DNA from: Methylotenera sp.
Lineage (GTDB): Bacteria > Pseudomonadota > Gammaproteobacteria > Burkholderiales > Methylophilaceae
Reading direction: 5' to 3'
NCBI GenBank assembly: GCA_027310735.1
Contig: DAIDAH010000082.1
Coordinates: forward strand, 1 to 10,875
Length of the DNA stretch: 10,875 nt
Shown here in pieces: positions 7,785-10,875 of the stretch. Every line of letters starts with the position of its first letter. The stretch's first letter is position 1. The notes beneath the pieces were generated by a model, which saw only the letters and a program-made list of their open reading frames with translations, had not been told where the DNA came from and made no database searches. The translations under genes and the position numbers were made by a program.

Positions 7785-7848
7785 ACACTAAAAACACTCC
7801 ATGAAACTGAATTACAAAGCAAATATTGTCAGATACGCTATCAACATG

Positions 7849-8508
7849 TTAATACTTTTTAGTCAGTGTCATTGCAATATCTTGCCGCTGCATATTGAGC
7901 CGATTCAATGCACTCATACCCAGTAGCACTATGGAGGGCGATCCCCCTTCTAGCACACTGGCATCTACTTGATTCAATGTAATCCCACCAATTTTAAGAC
8001 TATCTATCGTCACACGATAAGCTGTCGCTACACCATTCGCAGTGGATACTTTCATGATTTCTCCCCGCTTGTAATCTATATTTGCAAACTTTGCATCACC
8101 ACTATTCAGCGCAACTGTAGTTGCGCCTGTATCCAATAAGAACTTAAGTGTGACCCCATTAATTTGACAATCTGATAAAAAATGACCTTGCCCATTAGCA
8201 TAAAGTGTAACGCTCGGAGCGGCCCCTGCTGAACTGCCACCGACAGAAACCGCCTGCCCCATACCCAATTGTTTGACTTTCCCATCAATTTGCAAAGTTG
8301 CAGCTTTACTATCAGCTGAGAGCAACTTAACCCCTTGACTCACATCTCCTACACTCAAGGTTTTGGGCTTACCACCATCAATGATAAGCACGGCTTTATT
8401 ACTAAAAAGTCCGACGATATTCACTTGTGTATCAGCAATACAAGCACCTGTAGCAGTCATACCCATAATCAGCATTATTACCCGAATCAATATTACACTT
8501 CGCCTCAT
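7849..8508 (-). CDS. Secreted retropepsin-like aspartic protease (clan AA, TIGR02281-like)
   Basis: A predicted envelope protease of 219 residues. Seen: an N-terminal signal segment (basic MRRS, hydrophobic 5-22) ending GACIAD, so cleavage after Ala25 or lipid attachment at Cys23 are both possible (the lipobox TGAC is atypical). Residues 28-90 form a beta-rich region with GLF, LSVGD and a repeated hydrophobic pattern reminiscent of the GspC/PilP periplasmic fold. A Gly/Ser-rich linker (90-98) leads to the protease domain with the catalytic LLDTGATTVAL (124-134, Asp126) and the closing motif LLGMSALNRL (195-204). Only one DTG is present, so activity would need a homodimer, as in retropepsins. 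Natural substrates of the bacterial family are largely unknown. The ATG at 8508 overlaps the transporter's TGA as ATGA, and AGGGG lies 8 nt upstream, so translation is probably coupled to the transporter. Confidence 0.88.
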   Translation of the reverse strand: MRRSVILIRVIMLIMGMTATGACIADTQVNIVGLFSNKAVLIIDGGKPKTLSVGDVSQGVKLLSADSKAATLQIDGKVKQLGMGQAVSVGGSSAGAAPSVTLYANGQGHFLSDCQINGVTLKFLLDTGATTVALNSGDAKFANIDYKRGEIMKVSTANGVATAYRVTIDSLKIGGITLNQVDASVLEGGSPSIVLLGMSALNRLNMQRQDIAMTLTKKY

Positions 8509-9677
8509 CTAAACATCCCCTGTGCATTCTGCTGCATAGCATTTAACTTCAAACCAATACCAATCACGATAAAGCCTAGTAACGGAAAAATAGCCGCCAA
8601 CATGAATGTTTGCTGACCACCTAAATATTGCAAAGCGTAACCACCAGCCACACCACCAATCGTACCACCTACACCATAAGCTACACTATTGTAGATTGCT
8701 TGCCCTTTAGCTTGATGGCGACCTTTGAAAAACGTTGCGATCACCTCTACAGAAGCAGCATGAAAGCTGCCAAAAGTCGCTGCATGCAAACTTTGCGCTA
8801 ATATCAATAGCAAAATATTATCAACAGCAATACCAATCAGGCTAAATCGAATAACCGCCAACGCCAAACTAATCTGTAGGATTGCCTTTAAACTAAAGCG
8901 CCGCATGATTCTTGGCATTAGCATAAAGACAACAATTTCACACACCACCCCCACCGACCAAAGTAAGCCTATCACACCCTTGCTATACCCATGTGCGCTT
9001 AAGTAAATCGAGTAAAAGTTATAAAGTACACCGTGGGCCGTCACCATGAGTGAACAACCGACTAGCAACGCGATTACATTCGGCTGCTTAATTACCTGCC
9101 AAATCGAAAAGTGGTCGTGTTCATGTGCTGCAACTTTCGGGTCTGGCAATGTGTATGAAAGTAAAAACAGGGTCATCTGCACTAACAGCAAAAACCATAA
9201 TAAACTCCTGATTCCTGAGGCATCGATCATAAAACCCAATACTAAAGATGCAACAATAAAGCCTAATGAGCCCCACATCCGAATACGGCTGTAATGTCCA
9301 TTAGTCGTGGCTAAATGCGCTAAGGTGAGTGATTCTGCAAGTGGTAAGGTCGAGCTAGTGAACAGGCTTAATGCTGCCATCACAAAGAATAGCCACATAA
9401 AACCATGCGCCCAAAATACCGCAACAAATCCACATAATCCCAAAAAGGCTGTGAGCCTAATCCATTGAGCTCGCTTACCAGTATGGTCTGCCAGCCAGCC
9501 CCAAAAATTGGGCGCGAAAATACGGCTAATTTGAAACAAAGACATCAGAATGCCAATATCTGCCGCCGAAAAATGCTCGGATTGTAAATACAGACCCCAA
9601 TAAGGCACAAAAGCGCCTACAAAAAAGTAGTAGCTGAAATAAAAGCGGGAGAGTCGTGCGTGTAGATTTAAGTGCAT
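8505..9677 (-). CDS. MFS transporter, HcaT/phenylpropionate-permease-like (MFS_1_like)
   Basis: An inner-membrane major facilitator of 390 residues with about 12 predicted hydrophobic segments (roughly 12-31, 40-56, 74-91, 94-115, 136-152, 157-176, 200-218, 232-254, 266-284, 286-305, 330-350, 357-377). Seen: the loop 2-3 motif GWLADHTGKR (60-69) and YSRIRMWGSLGFI (129-141), a signature of the phenylpropionate permease/HcaT branch. The central loop contains HEHDH (185-189). Family members are named after 3-phenylpropionate uptake, but most betaproteobacterial copies have no tested substrate, so I do not assign one. The ATG at 9677 lacks a clear Shine-Dalgarno. Its stop overlaps the protease start by ATGA. 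Upstream are 13-bp tandem repeats and the terminator of the preceding DUF465 gene, so this gene probably has its own promoter. Confidence 0.9.
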   Translation of the reverse strand: MHLNLHARLSRFYFSYYFFVGAFVPYWGLYLQSEHFSAADIGILMSLFQISRIFAPNFWGWLADHTGKRAQWIRLTAFLGLCGFVAVFWAHGFMWLFFVMAALSLFTSSTLPLAESLTLAHLATTNGHYSRIRMWGSLGFIVASLVLGFMIDASGIRSLLWFLLLVQMTLFLLSYTLPDPKVAAHEHDHFSIWQVIKQPNVIALLVGCSLMVTAHGVLYNFYSIYLSAHGYSKGVIGLLWSVGVVCEIVVFMLMPRIMRRFSLKAILQISLALAVIRFSLIGIAVDNILLLILAQSLHAATFGSFHAASVEVIATFFKGRHQAKGQAIYNSVAYGVGGTIGGVAGGYALQYLGGQQTFMLAAIFPLLGFIVIGIGLKLNAMQQNAQGMFR

Positions 9678-9700
9678 GCTTGATTCAAATGTAACTTAGA

Positions 9701-9735
9701 TTCAATAAATAGGTTCAATAAATAGGTTCAATAAA
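9701..9735. repeat. 13-bp tandem repeat, 2.7 copies, upstream of the MFS gene
   Basis: TTCAATAAATAGG is repeated exactly at 9701-9713 and 9714-9726, then partially (nine bases) at 9727-9735. On the minus strand each full unit reads CCTATTTATTGAA. The array sits 24-58 bp before the transporter ATG, where the promoter or operator of that gene should be. The function is unknown. Confidence 0.9.
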
Positions 9736-9768
9736 CAAGTGCATACAGTGTATCAGGATGAAGCAAGC

Positions 9769-9806
9769 CAATAAAAAAAGTCGGCAATTGCCGACTTTTT
9801 TTATTG
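9769..9806. terminator. Perfectly palindromic intrinsic terminator after the DUF465 gene
   Basis: The whole 38-bp stretch is a perfect inverted repeat. GTCGGC (9780-9785) pairs with GCCGAC (9790-9795) around AATT, flanked by seven A on the left (9773-9779) and seven T on the right (9796-9802). It therefore works on either strand. It lies 10 bp past the stop of the minus-strand DUF465 gene and should separate it from the downstream transporter operon. Confidence 0.92.
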
Positions 9807-9816
9807 CTTAATAAAC

Positions 9817-10053
9817 TTAAGCGACTAGCATCGAATACAGCTCATCTTTTAACTGGATGCGCTCTTTCTTCTGTTCAGCCAAAGTATCATCAGATACAGG
9901 AACACCTTCAGACTCCAAGCGCTCAACATCTTTCGTCACTACGTGATAAGCATCAAACAGCTTGGCAAAGTGTGCATTATCCATTTTCAAACTATGAATC
10001 TTTTCACGATGCTCTGGAAATTCATGGACTAAATCATGATGCTCAATATTCAT
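9817..10053 (-). CDS. DUF465 (YdcH-like) small coiled-coil protein
   Basis: A 78-residue cytoplasmic protein, highly charged and almost wholly helical by composition. Seen: HHDLVHEFPEHREKIHSLKMDN (residues 5-26, split here only for description), FAKLFDAYHVVTKDVERLE (29-47) and a C-terminal KKERIQLKDELYSML (62-76), which match the DUF465/YdcH pattern (LFD, then KKxxLQLKDE). The family has no established biochemical function; the heptad-like spacing suggests a coiled coil or helical hairpin. The start is well supported: GAGGAG ends 5-6 nt before the ATG at 10053, the best Shine-Dalgarno in the window. A terminator follows the stop almost immediately, so it is probably a monocistronic gene or the last gene after aroC. 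Confidence 0.92.
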   Translation of the reverse strand: MNIEHHDLVHEFPEHREKIHSLKMDNAHFAKLFDAYHVVTKDVERLESEGVPVSDDTLAEQKKERIQLKDELYSMLVA

Positions 10054-10145
10054 ACTGACTCCTCAACAAAATTAACTGCCTAAAAACAACTTTTAAACAT
10101 GACTTTTAATCAACCTACAGATCAATAGTGACACAAAAACAAGTC

Positions 10146-10163
10146 AGCTATATTGCGATAGCT
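10146..10163 (-). terminator. Weak hairpin downstream of aroC, possible terminator
   Basis: AGCTAT (10146-10151) pairs with ATAGCT (10158-10163) around a 6-nt loop. On the minus strand it is followed, after a few bases, by a T-rich run (10134-10138). The stem is short and AT-rich and the T run is not directly attached, so termination would be inefficient at best. The 157-bp gap between aroC and the DUF465 gene shows no better terminator. Confidence 0.25.
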
Positions 10164-10210
10164 CAATTAAATAACAATTGACTAGGCCTAGCGTTAATCT
10201 GACATTGCCT

Positions 10211-10875
10211 CTAAACAATTTTTGGCGTCGTACAAACAACATCAGCATTTTGCGCACGATGCCGCAAAGCATGATCCATCAACACCAGTGCCAGCATAGC
10301 CTCTGCAATTGGCGTTGCGCGTACTCCCACGCAAGGGTCATGACGACCGGTAGTCTGCATCGTAATGGCATTACCATCTTTATCGATAGAGCGACGCTCT
10401 TGGGGAATACTGGATGTTGGTTTTAACGCAACATTCACTCGAATTTCCTGCCCAGTAGAGATACCGCCTAAAATACCGCCAGCATGATTGGTAACAAAAC
10501 CTTGCGGAGTCATTTCATCACTATGCACACTACCGCGTTGCGCGATACTGGCAAAGCCGGCGCCAATTTCCACACCTTTTACTGCATTGATACTCATCAT
10601 CGCATAGGCAATCTCGGCATCCAATCGATCAAACACTGGCTCGCCCCAACCTACAGGCACACCTTCAGCCACAACCGTAATACGTGCGCCGACTGAATCA
10701 CGCTCTGAGCGCACATCATCCAGATAACTAGCCAGTTGCGGCAACACTTCAATATTTGGTGAGAAAAAGTCGTTATTTTCATGCTCAAGTGCATCCCAAC
10801 TATGAAATGGAATATCAATCTCTCCCATCTGGCTCATATACCCACGCACAGTCACACCAAAGCACTCTTTTAGCC
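10211..10875 (-). CDS. aroC: Chorismate synthase, C-terminal part (cut by window edge)
   Basis: The last enzyme of the shikimate pathway. It converts 5-enolpyruvylshikimate 3-phosphate to chorismate and needs reduced FMN; cytoplasmic, tetrameric. About 221 codons are present, from the right edge to the TAG at 10211; roughly the first 140-145 residues of a normal 360-residue enzyme lie outside. The frame continues without a stop to the edge (reading LKECFGVTVRGYMSQ), so the GTG at 10855 is internal and not a start. Seen: DSVGARITVVAEGVPVGWGEPVFDRLDAE, given here as the stretch at 10622-10708 with key residues GxGEPVFDRLDAxIA; NHAGGILGGISTGQ; and the family signature RHDPCVGVRATPIAEAML (key Arg-His-Asp-Pro). 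No truncation or frameshift is seen within the part present. Confidence 0.95.
   Translation of the reverse strand, partial: LKECFGVTVRGYMSQMGEIDIPFHSWDALEHENNDFFSPNIEVLPQLASYLDDVRSERDSVGARITVVAEGVPVGWGEPVFDRLDAEIAYAMMSINAVKGVEIGAGFASIAQRGSVHSDEMTPQGFVTNHAGGILGGISTGQEIRVNVALKPTSSIPQERRSIDKDGNAITMQTTGRHDPCVGVRATPIAEAMLALVLMDHALRHRAQNADVVCTTPKIV

Noticed and set aside
7843..7850. AACATGTT at the protease stop codon as a terminator or operator
   Set aside because: An 8-bp palindrome with no loop and no T run; nothing else nearby supports a site.
8335..8616. Plus-strand open frame across the protease/MFS junction
   Set aside because: It spans the overlap of two well-supported minus-strand genes and is Thr/His/Asn-rich with no recognisable motif.
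9743..9753. Palindrome ATACA-N-TGTAT upstream of the MFS gene as an operator
   Set aside because: Perfect but only 11 bp, flanks do not continue the symmetry, and such short palindromes arise often by chance; it matches no operator I can name.
9804..10058. Plus-strand open frame of 84 codons opposite the DUF465 gene
   Set aside because: The minus-strand gene has the family pattern, a strong GAGGAG site and its own terminator. The plus-strand frame begins inside that terminator and has no support.
10182..10191. CTAGGCCTAG palindrome downstream of aroC
   Set aside because: A 10-bp palindrome without loop or T tract cannot form a terminator, and no attachment-site or repeat context is visible.

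Overview
The window looks like a chromosomal segment of a betaproteobacterium, most likely a methylotroph of the Methylophilaceae (Methylotenera or Methylophilus type). I base this on the gene order xseB-ispA-dxs-folE2, the AT-leaning composition (judged by eye, not counted), the TctD/TctE-type two-component pair and the retropepsin-like protease. The family assignment is inference; the protein families themselves are clear. Ten protein genes are visible, two of them cut by the window edges. I see no tRNA, rRNA, CRISPR array, insertion sequence, phage gene or recognisable riboswitch.

Layout. Positions 1-774 (minus) hold the N-terminal part of a CHASE2-domain membrane sensor that runs off the left edge. 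It is divergent from a plus-strand block: a serine carboxylesterase/phospholipase (960-1640), exonuclease VII small subunit xseB (1689-1949), farnesyl diphosphate synthase ispA (1957-2853), 1-deoxy-xylulose-5-phosphate synthase dxs (2868-4709) and GTP cyclohydrolase FolE2 (4756-5559). The block closes with a hairpin terminator at 5598-5628, which also serves the opposing minus-strand genes.

The right half is entirely minus strand. Read in transcription order (right to left) it holds chorismate synthase aroC (C-terminal part, cut by the right edge), a small DUF465/YdcH-like coiled-coil protein (9817-10053) with a near-ideal palindromic terminator, an HcaT-like MFS transporter (8505-9677), a secreted retropepsin-like aspartic protease whose start overlaps the transporter stop by ATGA (7849-8508), and an OmpR-family response regulator (7067-7744) followed by its sensor histidine kinase (5657-7057).

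How they work together. dxs makes the first MEP-pathway intermediate and ispA condenses the resulting C5 units to farnesyl diphosphate, so these two adjacent genes form an isoprenoid unit. xseB is a common upstream partner. folE2 starts pterin synthesis and seems to have its own promoter inside the end of dxs. The transporter and protease are translationally coupled. The regulator-kinase pair lies 104 bp downstream with no terminator between, so it may be partly co-transcribed with them. Most of the window is ordinary core metabolism and I found no convincing new multi-gene system. The best leads are the coupled MFS/aspartic-protease pair, the GspC/PilP-like N-terminal region of that protease, the 13-bp tandem repeats before the transporter, and the internal folE2 promoter.
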